Of a stretch of 64,000 nucleotides of DNA, positions 10,236 through 21,929 are shown one piece after another. The DNA comes from Emydura subglobosa (taxonomy: Eukaryota; Chordata; Testudines; Chelidae): positions 69,742,111 through 69,806,110 of the forward strand of contig ML679956.1 in assembly GCA_007922225.1 (NCBI GenBank). Direction: 5' to 3'. Within the stretch, counting starts at the first letter, position 1, and the number at the start of each line of letters is the position of its first letter. The position numbers were made by a program, and so were the translations under genes. The notes under the pieces are model-generated. The model worked only from the letters and a program-made list of their open reading frames with translations, made no database searches and was not told the DNA's origin.

Positions 10236-10312
10236 CTGATCATCTGTCTAACAGAGGCCATAGAACCTCACCCAGCAATTTCTACATCAAGCTCATGACT
10301 TCTAGTTGTGGT
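10236..10312 (-). mobile_element. CR1 3'-region fragment, second subfamily
   Basis: 'tgatcatctgtctaacagaggccatagaacctcacccag' resembles a CR1 3' segment of a different subfamily (catctgtctaacacaggccatagaac...). It abuts the 5' end of the preceding CR1 in the same orientation. Confidence 0.5.
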
Positions 10313-10860
10313 TATGTACGGATGGTTGCTTTTTATTTAAAATGGATACAATTTTTGTTTTTAAACAAATTAGCATGCTTTACACTGAGGATTGGGGAAA
10401 AAAAGCATGATTCTAGGTTTTACAACACCTCTACAACATTTTACAACTGTAGGAAACATTTTGGGGGAGTTTCATGTAAAAATTTCCCTTAAATTTCTTG
10501 ACACCATGGTTTATCAAGGGAAATTCAATTAAAAGCCCGTTTTTTTCTAACTAAGCAGAATCTTGTTCTTTGCAAACAGTACAGATAGATATCCAAAGCT
10601 ACTATTATGGGACTGCCTATGCTGAAGTTTACATTGGACCACTGTGCGTACCCAGTGTGAACTAGATGCTCACAGAAATGTAAGCAGTTAGTAAAAGTGT
10701 TGTGTCCTCTCCCCAGCCAAGTGCCCTGCACCGACAGTAAACTGCATACTGAGTGTTTCTGAAAATTTGGACACTTATTCTAGTGCCTAAATGGGAGCTC
10801 TTTTGAAAATCTGGCCTTAAATGTTCACTGAGCAGTTAAATATGTCAACTGTATGCAATT
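10313..10860. other. No gene recognised
   Basis: AT-rich DNA with only short chance frames (10295-10492 plus, 10525-10731 minus) and no repeat that I can name. Confidence 0.4.
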
Positions 10861-10864
10861 TGCA

Positions 10865-11276
10865 TAGTAGCAATTCAGAGTTATGAACACCAGAGTTACG
10901 AACTGACTGGTCAACTACACATCTCATTTGGAACCAGAAGTACACAATAAAGCAGCAGCAGAGACCAAAAAAAAAAAAAAAAAAGGAAATACAATACACT
11001 ACTGTGTTAAATGTAAACTACTAAAAAAATAAAGAGAAAGTTTAAAAAAAAGATTTGACAAGGTAATGAAACTATTTCTGGGCTTGTTTCATTTAAATTA
11101 AGAGGTTAAAAGCAGCATTTTTCTTCTGCCTAGTAAAGTTTCAAAGGTGTGTAACTCAATGTTCAGTTGTAAACTTTTGAAAGACCAACCATAACGTTAT
11201 TTTTCAGTTGCCTACATTTCAGAGTTACAAACAACCTCCATTCCTGAGGTGTTTGTAACTCTGAGGTTCTCCTGTA
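10865..11276. mobile_element. Tigger/pogo-like non-autonomous inverted-repeat element
   Basis: The outer inverted repeats are TCAGAGTTATGAACACC (10875-10891) and GGTGTTTGTAACTCTGA (11248-11264), a 15/17 match when one is reverse-complemented. Each end also carries an inner direct copy of cagagttacraac (10892 and 11219). TA dinucleotides flank both ends, as expected for the Tc1/mariner/pogo superfamily, though the exact left edge is uncertain by a few bases. The interior holds an 18-base A-run (10967-10984) and no coding capacity. A known turtle MITE family is likely. Confidence 0.65.
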
Positions 11277-11990
11277 CATCTGAATTGTATATATTATAGT
11301 TCCATGTAAGTCTGATTGTTTGAAGTACTGATGTAATCCAGTAGTTGGGTGATTAAATATTAAGACATGCCCATATTTCAGGCGCAATTATTTGCTGGGG
11401 TAACATTTGTATGAACAAAAAGGCTATTTTTTTAAAAATGAGGCCCAGTTTATTAAATCTATCCAAATATTTTAGAACTGAAAACAACAGAACTTCAAAC
11501 ATGATCATTGTAATCCACTTCCAGGAGAGCTGAGAAGATCTTCTATCTAGGAATTCAGTAAGTCATTTGCACAAGATGACCTTAAAAAACTGCTGGCAAT
11601 CTACATTTTCTAAATTTTAAGCCTGTTTTCCTGAGTCTGAAAGTGAACTATGTAACTCTAATCCCACTGGTTACTAAGCAACAAGAGATTTTTCCTGACC
11701 ACTTTATGGCAAGAGAAAATAAAGGGCAAAAATCCCTGGGAAATAAACACCTACCATAATTTATTGTAAATGAAAGTAACTGGGTTACAGCCCACTGTTT
11801 ATTGGAGCAATAAGATGCACGGTAGCTGTACCAATTATGCTTGCATCATAATAGGCTCCTCTGAAACAGAAGTGTCTGGGCTACTTCAAACACCACCTGA
11901 GAGTTCACATTTTATATAAACCTCTCATCTCCCAAACGTGTATCAAATCACCCCACAATCATCCAGCCTCCTAGGAAATAGAGAACATAG
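11277..11990. other. No gene recognised
   Basis: AT-rich unique-looking sequence without identifiable features. Confidence 0.4.
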
Positions 11991-11992
11991 CA

Positions 11993-12076
11993 TCATAGAA
12001 GATTAGGGTTGGAAGGGACCTCAGGAGGTCATCTAGTCCAACCCCGTGCTCAAAACAGGACCAACCCCAACTAAAC
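11993..12076 (-). mobile_element. CR1 3' end, short truncated copy
   Basis: tcatagaagattagggttggaagggacctcaggaggtcatctagtccaacccc followed by a worn 'gctcaaaacaggaccaacc' is the canonical CR1 3' tail in reverse orientation. Strongly 5'-truncated, as is usual for CR1. Confidence 0.85.
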
Positions 12077-12236
12077 AGGCCTATTTAAAGGCTGGTTCAG
12101 TATCTGTGTTTTGCAATGAGAATAACATCATTCTTGGAATCACTTCTGTAATGCAATCTAGCCCCATCACCAAAGAATATATCTACCTGAGGTACTTATG
12201 GTGCCCATCACCAGAGTATCCCACTACCTCACAATC

Positions 12237-12330
12237 GTTAGTGCATTTATCCTTGCTACACCCCATCAGACAGAGAAGTGCTACTGTCCCCATTTTACAG
12301 ATGGAGAACTAAGGCACAGAGGGTGGGGTC
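12237..12330 (-). mobile_element. MIR/L2-type SINE fragment
   Basis: 'actgtccccattttacagatggagaactaaggcacagagggtg' is the reverse complement of the MIR-type core 'tgtgcctcagttctccatctgtaaaatggggacagt'. Only the core and tail portion are retained. Confidence 0.6.
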
Positions 12331-13290
12331 CGCAAAAGTTCTTAGGTGCCTAAACCACATATTTAGACAGTTAAATCCTAGTTTAGGTTCCACTGCAAAC
12401 CACAAAACTCCCACCGAATCCTGCAGGTGACTTAACTAAATTGGTGCCTACATTTCTGGAGTAAAGTTCCCTAGGCAGCTATCTTTCAGTCTCTAGGTTT
12501 GCATGCTGTTGCTTCCCTCTAGGCATCTGGACATCTGTTTCCTAACTAAGTCCCAGAGCGATTCATGAACCAGGGGAAGACAGGCACTCACTCGCCTACC
12601 TCATGTGCAGGACTGCCTACCGGATTGGGTGCCTATCAAAATCTGGCCAGAGGAGGTGGTGCCCACATTATAACTTTTACCCCAGTGGTTAGAGCAATTC
12701 TCCTGAGAGCAGAGACCCTGTTCAAATCCTTTCTCCCTGTCAAGCATAGGTGGGAACTGCACCTGTCTCCCACATCCCAGGCAAGTGCTGTAGCAACTGA
12801 GCTAACATTTACAAAGTGGGTGCCTCCACCTCCTCCTCTTTCTTCTCCTTTGGCTGCTTTGTGTGGAGCAAGACCGACACCTACCTCATTCCCTGAAGAC
12901 ATGCCCAAGGTGCATAAGCTGCCTGATGGCAGGCAGAGGAGTCCTGTTTGTGGCTTGCTAATCCGAGATAGACACCTTCCTGTAGCCCAGATTTAGCAAC
13001 CTATCTCCAAGAGACAGGTGGGGTAGAGTTTAGTACCCTTCCTCCCCCATGGCCAGCTTAGGCGGCTCACCACCTAGCATGCTGGCTTCTAAGGCACTTA
13101 TTTCTCCCCGTTTGTTATATAGGAGCCAAGGTGCCGAACTCAGGCTGTGTGGGCTGCGGTGTTGTTCCTGTGATTGTCTAGACACCTGAAAAGAAGGTGG
13201 CATGATGCTCAGCACTGCAACACCTAAGTCCTTTTGTAGATCTGGGCCAGAGAGGCTAAGGGCCAAATCCTCAAAGGCATTCATGCACAT
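12331..13290. repeat. Composite old interspersed repeat around a foldback core
   Basis: Phrases such as ttaggtgcctaaaccacat, gcctaggcagct, ctaactaagtcccagagcgattcatgaa and gattgggtgcctatcaaaatctgg are recurrent wording of a large turtle/crocodilian interspersed repeat. A palindromic tRNA-like core (12648-12841) sits inside. There is no transposase or RT. The overlapping frames at 12565-12996 (plus) and 12636-12908 (minus) run through the palindrome and are not genes. Confidence 0.45.
12648..12841. repeat. Foldback element with two outward-mirrored tRNA-like arms
   Basis: The left arm has an A-box-like taccccagtgg (12678-12688, one mismatch to TRGYNNANNNG) and a B-box-like tgttcaaatcc (12719-12729, one mismatch to GGTTCRANTCC). 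On the opposite strand the right arm has a perfect A box TAGCTCAGTTG (12804-12794) and a weaker B box GGTGCAGTTCC (12763-12753, 9/11). The flanking sequence is also inverted (gaggaggtgg... against ...ccacctcctc). Two related copies with nearly the same A-to-A span are at 37005-37140 and 43023-43153. Confidence 0.6.
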
Positions 13291-13300
13291 ATCTGCCCTT

Positions 13301-13532
13301 TCATAATAATTAATAATAATAATAATTAATAATGCCTAGCTCTTGTATAGCATAAATCTCAAGATGTTTTACAAAGAAGGTTGGCATCTTTAACCCCATC
13401 TTACAGAAGGGGAAACTGAGGCACCGAGCTGGAACTAACTAGCCCAACGTCACCAAGCAAAGCAAGGAATTGAAGCGAGGTCTGTTAAATCCCAGGACAG
13501 TTCCATATCCATTAGCTCACACTGCCTCCCGC
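13301..13532 (-). mobile_element. MIR-type (CORE) SINE, near full length
   Basis: Read on the minus strand it starts with the tRNA-like head ggaggcagtgtgagctaatgg. It passes through the body (accucgcttcaattccttgc-type, gtgacgttgggctagtt) and the core 'gtgcctcagtttccccttctgtaag', and ends in 'cttgagatttatgctatacaagagctaggcattatta'. This is the layout of amniote MIR SINEs whose 3' end is shared with an L2 LINE. A (TAA)n stretch at about 13304-13335 marks the 3' end. Confidence 0.75.
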
Positions 13533-15000
13533 AGGTGCTTATGTTCATCATGTAGGAGTCACTGACATTTTCAAAGCTGCCAATCAGCTGCTGCCTAACC
13601 TCATGGGTACCTAAGTTTCCACCAGGCAGCATTTGCAAAACCGCCTAGCCCTGACTTCACCCCACAACTAAGGAGCTGCTGGGAACGCGAGCTCAAACTG
13701 AAGCCCCAGAAGCCCTAACAGGGCAGGAGAATGCCCATCTCACCAGCAGGGCCTGACCTGGTAGGTGTGCTCTGAGCACACTTACGACCTGATACCTGCT
13801 AGATGCTGCAGCAGAAGGGATGGACAGAGGCTACCAATTCATTGCAGCTGTTGGGGCAGCAGAGTACCTAGAAACAGAGAGCTGGGGTGCAGGAAAAGTA
13901 GGGTGAGCTGGAGCAGGAGACAGGCAGGTTTGGCTGTAGGGCATGGGCTCCGTAAGCTAGCTGACCTGCTCTAGGTGACTAATTCCAGCAGATGGTTTGC
14001 AGTTGAGGACCTTGAGTGGAGGAGGTGCCCAGATCTGGTCTCTCAGCCAAGCACAGTCAGGTCAACCAGTTACTGTGCTCCCTTGAGGATGTGGCTGCTT
14101 GCCTGCTAGTAATTGTACTGAGACTCCCACCTCCATTTAAATGGGCTATCAAACAGCAAATTGGGCTATCAAACAGCCATCACACCAGTGATGAGCAGGT
14201 GAAAGTCTCCCTACCCACTACTGAGCCCCGCCATCCCCCACGCCAGCCAGCCTTCAACATTATTACTACTTCAGTCTAAACTGGCAGACACTGATAAACA
14301 TTATCACATCATTTTTCTCCTCACTTAGTCGACAGCTTTCCATTATTCACATTCAAATATCCAGTTGCATCACTGTTTTTAGTTGTTCATTGTGAACTGA
14401 TAGAAGCCGGTCTGGGTGGAAGTGACCTCTTGGGTCTGGCTAAGCCATTCCCTTCACTAATGGAAGACAGTCCTCTACACTAAATCCATCAACGTTTCAT
14501 CTCGGCTACTTTGCAACATCTCTAATGTTGTTGCCTTAACCTCCCTTTGAAAATAATCCCATTGCAAAATTGACCTTAACATTTCTCTTTTTTTGTCTCA
14601 GTCCATTATACACTCAATAATTTATCTCCCTCTTTTGGGTGGTGCAGCGTAGCTGTGATGTATTTTGTACTACAATAACTTACAGAGAATTGATTTTTGA
14701 AAGTGACATAGCACATATACGTTGCCACATGATCAGATAGCAAGCAGTCCACAACTCAGTTACTAATGCTTCCTCCTCTGATCAAACCGAGAAAGTAATT
14801 TTGCCAAGTGTTGACTTCCTAAACCCGATCCTTTTAATGTCACCTGCTGCAATTCACTCTAGAGCCCACATTTTACAAAATGTCTTCTAATGTGTGTTGC
14901 CTTCTAGGTATTCAACGTCAGGTACCCAGAAACGGAGGCATTAAACTTTGGCCTTAAGCCTTCACGTGACTGACAAAATCAGAAGGATTTTTCTCATAGT
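13533..15000. other. No gene recognised
   Basis: At 13541-13660 there is leftover wording of the composite repeat (acattttcaaagctgcc, gggtacctaag). At 14142-14176 the phrase tgggctatcaaacagc occurs twice, four bases apart. The rest looks unique. Frames at 13765-13974 and 14016-14279 have no recognisable domain. Confidence 0.4.
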
Positions 15001-15014
15001 GCTTCCTCAGTACA

Positions 15015-15095
15015 GAAGGTCGGATTTTCAGATGGCATAGCTCCACCGAAGTAAATAAAGGTGGGCTAATTTACACCAGCCGAGGAGCTGGCCCA
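15015..15095. repeat. Old palindromic-type interspersed repeat fragment
   Basis: 'ggattttcagatggcatagctccaccgaagtaaataaaggtgggctaatttacaccagccgaggagctggccc' is a worn copy of the amniote repeat family whose members read 'gtaactccattgaagtcaatggagttacaccagtgtaa...ctggccc'. Several other copies occur in this window. Confidence 0.5.
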
Positions 15096-16715
15096 GAAGA
15101 CAGTTAATGGGGCCTTATGAAGCAACACATTTTTATTAAATTACCACATGTACTTCAAAAGTGAATTGTTAAACTAATACTTGCATTAGGAAGCCACCAT
15201 CCGAACACCTACCCCTAGTCAGCCAGGGCCTTTCAGAGGTCTCTCAGGCAAGCCTGCTCCTATCTCCTGTCAGCCAGCACCTTCTCCACAGTAGGCGGGG
15301 CTCAGATAAGAGATGTTCCTCTTTTCTCTGGGTTCACAATGTGACATACTGTTCCTCACAGTCCTGTTGAGAAGCATATGACACGATATATATTAGGTGA
15401 TGGGGAAAGAGGACGGGGAGAGGGAAATAGCTTGGCAACAGCTTCTCAAGTAGACAATCAGCACTAATCTGCTAGCTAATGCAAGCTAAATCAGGGCAGT
15501 TATTCTCCATCCCTTCTTTTCCACATTTCCCCCCCACTGGATGGAAAACACCATCTAGTAAAACAACAGTGATTTTTTTACAAGCTACGTATTTCAGCGG
15601 GGTTGGGGGAAAGGTTGGGGTGAGGGGTATGTTCTTGAGGGTACTCTATGGAGCAGTTTTACTAAGTTGGTTTATTGGAAGGCTGAGATAATTCATTAAA
15701 TGTACATTACTTTTGGCTGCGGGGTGGTCACCGTTTACCATTGTACGCCTAGCAGTTAGGGCACCTAGAGATTTTCCTAGGAATGTTTTTTTATTGTAGT
15801 TTAAAGTTTAAAAAAAAAGCCTCACTGGCTTCTCCAAAAGGCTTGTTGCAAGGGCGAGGTGATAAAGCTGACTAAAAAAGGGCACTGAGAATCTGACAAT
15901 CCACCCCCACACTCTCTCTCACTCACACTTGGCTGAAAGGCAGGCAGGGGGATTCATCTACTGCTGCTGGTTGCTGATGGTCAGCTATGACAGAGAGAGC
16001 CAAGAATCAATCACTTTGATGTTTTATCTTATCCCTAAAGATAAAGTTTAGTGGCCTGTTTGGTGACTGCTGTAATGCTACTTTACCAGGCCCTTTTGAA
16101 ATACTATAGAAGCACTTTACTGCCTGTTGTGAGAGTGGAAAAGCTGACACCAACGTTGCCTTGTGAAATGGTCATCAGGGACACCACATGAATAAAGCAG
16201 TTGTGCTGACTGGTATCTTTCCCCGTTGCCCATGGATGTAACCTCTGCAATTGTCACTGGATGGCCTTATATATAGATCTATAATCCACGTGAACCTTTG
16301 CCCCAGGCCTGTGGATAGCCTTCACAGATTTTGTCCTCGCTGAGCAAGACCTCTTGATTATCACAATAGGTTACTGGGTATGAAGCTTTGGAGCTAAGAC
16401 TCCAGATATGAATCCGGTCACTGCTGTGCAATAAAAAGTAACTAGGCCAGTTAGATTCCAGCTCAGAAGTATAAAGTTTGCAGGGATTTATACAGATTTT
16501 TACCTGGGTTCCATGAGCTGACCCACATCATTTGCATTTTGGGTTTCAAAACTGAGCAACCCTCAAAACTAAACTGAAAGTGACCATTTGTATATCTAAT
16601 TTTGTGTGGAAATCAGCTGAGGTTCTTTGAAAACTGTATCCAGGATGTTTCATGTACTACGAGCTGCGCAATAATATGAGAACACTCCATTCTTAGTAAA
16701 TTCAACTAGGTTGTT
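15096..16715. other. No gene recognised
   Basis: AT-rich DNA, with a short T/A-rich motif near 15787-15820. No exon, RNA gene or transposon boundary is visible. The small frame at 15479-15691 has no domain. Confidence 0.4.
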
Positions 16716-16880
16716 GCTAGAGCTGGTCTGAAATTCTCTCTCCCACCCTCCCAGCCCCTATGGAAAATTTTTTTTTTGGTTTTTTTTTTTTTTTTTTTTT
16801 TTTGCAAAAACACCCGAATACAAACAATAGCTGAAAATTTCCTGCTGAAAGCCAAAATATTTCAGGCAAGCGCCATCTAC
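16716..16880. mobile_element. Fragment of the AGAGCTGG-ended inverted-repeat element, with poly(T)
   Basis: It begins tagagctggtctgaaattc, the end sequence of the element delimited at 42762-43276. A T-tract follows: 16768-16777, then GG, then about 24 T at 16780-16803, and 'gctgaaaatttcctgctgaaagcc'. Only one end is present. The homopolymer explains the lysine-rich start of the minus-strand frame. Confidence 0.4.
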
Positions 16881-19870
16881 AACAATGCACCCGAAAAGTG
16901 AAATAAAGAGCAAGGCTTCTTCATCTAAAAGGCAGAGGGCACTGTTTACACACACATTATGCTTACTAAACAGCTGGGCAAGTTCAACCCTGGTATTTCT
17001 CCACTGATCTCTTTGCAGTTATACCAGGGATGCATTTGGCCCAGTGTGGTTCAGTACTGTGAACAAAGCAGAGAGGAAGCAGCATATGAATTTACCCAAA
17101 GATGTGTTTCGACAGATGCTTATGGAGCCACAGCACACCTTCGCTGTCAGTTTTTGGCATAGGAGACATGAACCTTTGGGGATAACCACTGATCTGTGCC
17201 CCATTGGCCAGCTCCTGATGTTCTCGATACCTCTGTCATGGTAGAATAAATAGTGTTTTACATATGTGCAATCGGGCATTTCAAAACTGAACACATTGGG
17301 CTGGATTGCTCCCTCCTACTGTAACCACCCTGGGAGAGGATCCCCTTGTAGATTTTCCCCCCAATCATCCAATGGGGGATATTGATCCACCCCAAACCAG
17401 CCAAGGGGCCAGTTCTCAAACTCAGTGGATCTTCGGGGATCCACAGGCGGTATAAGCCAACTGCACAGATGTTCTGTCCATCCTGATTAGCGCTGGAGCA
17501 CCCGTACATAGCTCCCAGGGAATGTGACTGCACTGGACTCCTCCATGGGGTGCGGAAGCCCCTAAAGGGGCCTCCTTAGAGGGAATTCCCCACCAGGGAG
17601 AGGTATTACATCCCCCAGTCTATTTTACATTCCCCAGGTAATCTTCATGAGGCTGGTGGGGGACAATGTGAATTCTTCAATCCCTGCTCCTTCCCCCCCA
17701 AATAGATCCCTTTGTGGCGCCATGAGAAGGGGGTGACTTTGCTGCAGAAGCAGCTGACTCTGACCCCGTTTTGCACTGGAGGGGGTGGGATGGGAAAATC
17801 TGCACATGCAGGGTTTTTTCCTTCCATGCGTGGATGGAGGAGGCACTGTCTTGCCCTTTCACTCCTTTCCTCCCCTCCCCCGAGCAAAGCCACAGCACTG
17901 TAATATTCCTTGTGGATTGGTAAGAGGAAACTACTGCATACAAGTGAGTCTGAATTCTGGGAAATAGAATAGCACCAGCTAATAGCATGTAACAGGGCAC
18001 TTACAGCCTTTGAGTCATTCCTTCTCCAGTAATCTGCATGTCTGAAATCAATACACTTGCTGAATCCCACCAGTTTATTAGCAATGCTGCTTCTTGTGAG
18101 CCTCTTGCTCTCTGCCTGGCCCCTGGTGCGCTGGTGGCTAATCCACCTGAAATGCTGAAGCAACACAGAGCATCTTCTTCAGGTGTGAGAAAGCTTTCTC
18201 CTCCGTGCAGCAGCAAATCTGGAAGAAAACTCTGCCCACCCCAGCCCCTAAGACGAACACATCAAAAATGTAACATGTATTTTCTAGCAACGTTCTGGAA
18301 ACTCAGTATTCAGAAACTGAAATTCTTTAGAGACAAATAATTATCACACTTTCCCTGTCAACTCCAGCATGGAAAGTATTGCAAATCTCAAGTCCTATCC
18401 CTACAAAAATAGTTGATAATCTCCTCGCAGATGTCTGACATGCAGCATTACAGAGCACAAGGTAGTTTGGGTTCAACAGAGCTGCTGGTACATAAAACTT
18501 TCCATTGTAGCCCTCTTAAGTATACTGATACATCCATTGCAAGTGGAAACTCTCACTGTATGAAGATGTATTTCATGTCATGGTAAAGATGTGCAGGAGG
18601 CAGAGACATTCTACTGCAATTCGACATAAGATATTTTGTGGTTAAACTCATGCCTACTGTAGCTCCATTAAACGTACTGGGATTAATTTGTCTCATGACG
18701 TTTTCTGAGTTTCTTCAATGAAAATACTGGCTAGCTATAACAGAAGTTCAAAAGAAAACTGTAATTTCAACCAGATTTACTATGTATGGTATTTGAATGT
18801 GGCTATCTCAGCATCCTACACTTAAACAGATATACTGAACAGCCAGAGATAACGAGTTGTTATAACAAATGTTGAACTATATCTTTAGAAATACATTTTA
18901 TTACATTTCAGAATTAATGCCGTGTCCATGAAAGTGAGGGGACGAATCCTGAGTTTTCTGAGCAATGTACTGTTACCCCCTTTGACCTGAGCAGTTAGCC
19001 AATATTCACAGCCTTGTGGCTTATTTGCATTAGAAAGAGAAATTGTTGATGGAGTCAGGTATTTCTTTGTGCAATCCTATTTATGTACATGGAGTCCTGT
19101 CTCCCTCAATACAGTAGGAATCAAACAACAGGAAACAATTTCCTTGCTCTATAGTCCAAGCCTCTTTTTCCACCAGTACGCTGCCCCAAAAGCTCTTTCT
19201 TAGCTTTCTCTCAGGGCTATGGTACAAGATATTCTCTGGCTGCCCTTGGCTTTTTGCTGCCTTGTTTGTCTGTTACTGTGATGTTTTCTAGCCCTGTCTG
19301 CCCTCCTCCCCGAGCTATACCAAAACTAACACCCAGTTTTCTGTGTTTACATTCAGTCCCCAGTCAATCCTGTCCACCTGCATAGCTCAACTCTTGACCA
19401 ACCTTGCATGTGCCTGCCTTTTGGATAGTGACTCCTACCATTTCAGCTATCCAAAAGGAGCTTAACTGCCTCTTAAATGTATCTTGAATGAAAGGTGGCT
19501 ATTATATCCATCAGCTTCAACAAGGGTTTCACCAGACCCCTAGCAGAAGCCTAGATAGGACAGGAAGGAGCTCTGCAAGCTTCCTGACACAGCTTGGCCA
19601 ATGAACCTTCTGAACTATAACCCTCTTGATTTTCCAGTCTTGAAGCGTCACATAACTCCACCCTATGCACCATGCACTTCTGAAACATCCTTCACCATTC
19701 CAGTCTTGAGTTCCCCACATAGCTCAGCCAATACATCTTGCTCCTGAGTTGCTATACCCCAACTAGTCCAGACCCCTGCACAGTTCTTCCAGTGCACCTC
19801 CATTTTGAATCACAACTCCCTCTGCTATTCTAATCCCACTGACTTCAATGAGAGCTGGATGAGCAGCTAA
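16881..19870. other. Long stretch without recognisable gene or young repeat
   Basis: About 3 kb of unique-looking sequence. Overlapping frames cluster at 16958-18340 on both strands, including a 173-codon minus-strand frame at 17645-18166. They cover each other in up to four frames, lack domains and have no splice-site pattern I would trust. The segment 18960-19100 (cagttagccaatattcacagcc, cttatttgcattagaaagagaaatt) is AT-rich and could be conserved noncoding DNA, but that is only a guess. Confidence 0.35.
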
Positions 19871-19877
19871 ATCCTTT

Positions 19878-20110
19878 GTAGCATTTGACCATCACCCAGG
19901 CAACCTTCCTGCCAATGAAGGATTATTCTCAGTACATTTTTTAGTGTTTTGCCCAGTTTAATTTTAGCAGTCCTGGGCAATAGTGCTTCTGCCATTTCCC
20001 TTGACAGATTGTTCCAAATCTTAATACATATCACTCTCAGGAAGCTTCTTCTGATATTCAGTCTGAATTCTCTCTGTGAATTATAGTATAATTCTGCTTC
20101 ATCCTTGGAG
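19878..20110 (-). mobile_element. CR1-like LINE fragment (3'-region RT end)
   Basis: 'gcccagtttaattttagcag...tgggcaatagtgcttctgccatttcccttgacagattgttccaaatcttaatacatatcactctcaggaagcttcttctgatattcagtctgaattc' matches the end of CR1 ORF2 in reverse orientation. The preserved wording corresponds to the passage encoding the 'F-R-L-N-I-R-R-S-F-L-R' type segment, seen in the minus-strand frame 19867-20127. The 3' terminal tail is missing. Confidence 0.65.
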
Positions 20111-20840
20111 CCCCATCCAGTACCCATTTATGTCAATGGGAATCTTTCCATTGGCTTTTCATGGAAGTTGGATTAGGTCCTTTGCCTGAAAATATTTGAC
20201 AGGCCTGGGGCTGTCAACATGTCTGTTTGAAGTATTTTTTCAAGCTACTCCAAGACTTCAGATATTGTGTAGTTGGGAGCTGTAGATATAAGCCCTAGAG
20301 GGTAAGGTGCTGTCTTCTCCCCCACTGAGGTAAGGTTGCCTTCTGCTCCCAAATGCTGGTGAACTGGTGGAAAGAATAGCTTCATCAGCATAAGTTACTT
20401 ACCCAGAACTGCAGAAGACAGAAGCTCCAGAGGGGAAGGAGTTCTGTGCCCCTATCTACTGGTGAGCAGGTGGAACTATGGCAATTAGAGAGCTTCATTT
20501 GCTTAAGCTTTCCACCCAGAATTCCTTCAGTCGGACTTTAGGAGTCACCATAACTACAAAGTTCAGAACTGGGTTGCTAGCAGAGAGAAAAAGAGAGGGG
20601 AAAGGACTCCGACCTTTGGGTAAGGAGCATATCTCTAGTGACCAGGCCTCTGCTCAAAGGTCCTATTATGCTACTGGTTCCTCTCCACTTAGGATCCTGT
20701 GCTGTTGGGAGGGTTCTTGGATGGGAGGGGATACAGAGGTGACCTCTCAGTGGGGTGCAAGGCAGAGAGAGCTGTTTGCAGAAGATGCAGAGGAAAGCAG
20801 TGGAGCTGTGTGAGCACTAGGGAGGCACCTCCTACTTAGA
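20111..20840. other. No gene recognised
   Basis: A palindromic-family remnant lies at 20117-20180 (tttatgtcaatgggaatctttccattgg). The rest is unique-looking. The 111-codon frame at 20478-20813 has no recognisable domain and no relatives I can name. Confidence 0.4.
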
Positions 20841-20846
20841 CACTAA

Positions 20847-21100
20847 GGCTATGTTTACACTGACAGCGGCAAAATCGCCGCCGCCAGATCGATCTTTCAG
20901 GATCGATTGAGCAGTCAGTGAGACCCGCTCAATCGATCAGGAAGTCAACTGAGTAAGTCCACCCCTTCAAGTTCCCGTCGGCTCAGTGCAGTGTAAACAG
21001 CGCGCAGAAGCAGTCGATGTGAGTTACGCAAACTACTCTATGTAGTTTGCGTAACACCTGTCGACTGCCGCCGAATTTCCAGGTAAGTGAAAACCAGCCC
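20847..21100. mobile_element. MITE copy 1 (GGCTATGTTTACAC family), 254 bp
   Basis: Ends read GGCTATGTTTACAC and GTGAAAACCAGCCC, short terminal inverted repeats, flanked on both sides by TAA. A 3-bp TAA duplication suggests a PIF/Harbinger-type transposase. Inside are two strong hairpins: GATCGATTGAG with CTCAATCGATC (about 20901-20940), and gttacgcaaactac with gtagtttgcgtaac (about 21023-21055). A second copy is at 53734-53990. No coding capacity. Confidence 0.75.
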
Positions 21101-21900
21101 TAAGTAAAACCGAAAACAGTATAGCTGAGTGTAGAGAAAGAACTGTGTTAACTTGAAATTGTATGATCGCAGATGCTTTTATAGTGTTGTAACTGTATGA
21201 GGGATGTGTTGTTGGACATATGCTGCTCGTGCACACAGACAAAGAGGCTTGGACTCCTCCTGCTAGCTCCACCCAGCTGGGCTGCCTGTTTGGAATTTGG
21301 GGGGTTTTGAATTGAACAATGGTCTGTTGGCTCCCAAGGAGAGAGGGAGCAGCATCAAGGGAGGGGTCGGAGAGTCAGAGTTATCAGGAAGGAAAGCACT
21401 GCCAAGCTCTGATCAGATCAGGGTTTCCTTCTGGGAGTAAGTAGTAGAAGGGTTACTGAAAGCTATTGTTGTGTTTACGTTATGATTACTCTGGGTGAAC
21501 TGAAAGTTCAGTGGTTTTTCAAACCCAGATGTCAAAAGGCATAGTCAGTTGGTGTGGTCTGATCTGCAAGGCTCTTGAAATAGAGTTAAGAAAAGCAGCC
21601 AGGATTGCCCAATATTTACAGGCAAATGTCTTGTGAGGAAGCTTAGGGGATCATCTTCTTTTGCATGGCTTAAAAAAAGCAATTTTAGATATGTAAGTCA
21701 AGGCTGGTGATCCAATTGATTGTTTCAAATGACATGGAGTGAATGGCAGATACCACCAGCATATGATCGTTTGGGACTTTGATTGTTCGCTAGTTTGAAG
21801 TCCATTTCTAGGACTGTGATTCAGTCCCCATTTATGGAGAAGGTAGGCACATTTGTTATTTGTTGCGATTCAAAATGGACAAAATTTTCCATGGGAGTGA
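21101..21900. other. No gene recognised
   Basis: Mixed sequence with purine-rich tracts near 21340-21410. It may be the 3' untranslated part of the adjoining minus-strand LINE, but I cannot show this. Confidence 0.3.
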
Positions 21901-21929
21901 AAAGCCATTGGGTTCTTCAGTTCAGTCTT

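Noticed and set aside
10967..10984. A-run as the tail of a processed pseudogene
   Set aside because: It sits inside the inverted-repeat element at 10865-11276, and no transcript-like sequence precedes it.
12331..13640. CRISPR-like or satellite array because of recurring 'ggtgcct' words
   Set aside because: No regular spacing or repeat/spacer structure; this is worn interspersed-repeat wording.
17645..18166. 173-codon minus-strand frame
   Set aside because: It is covered by frames on both strands, has no recognised motif, and shows no promoter, splice or poly(A) arrangement.
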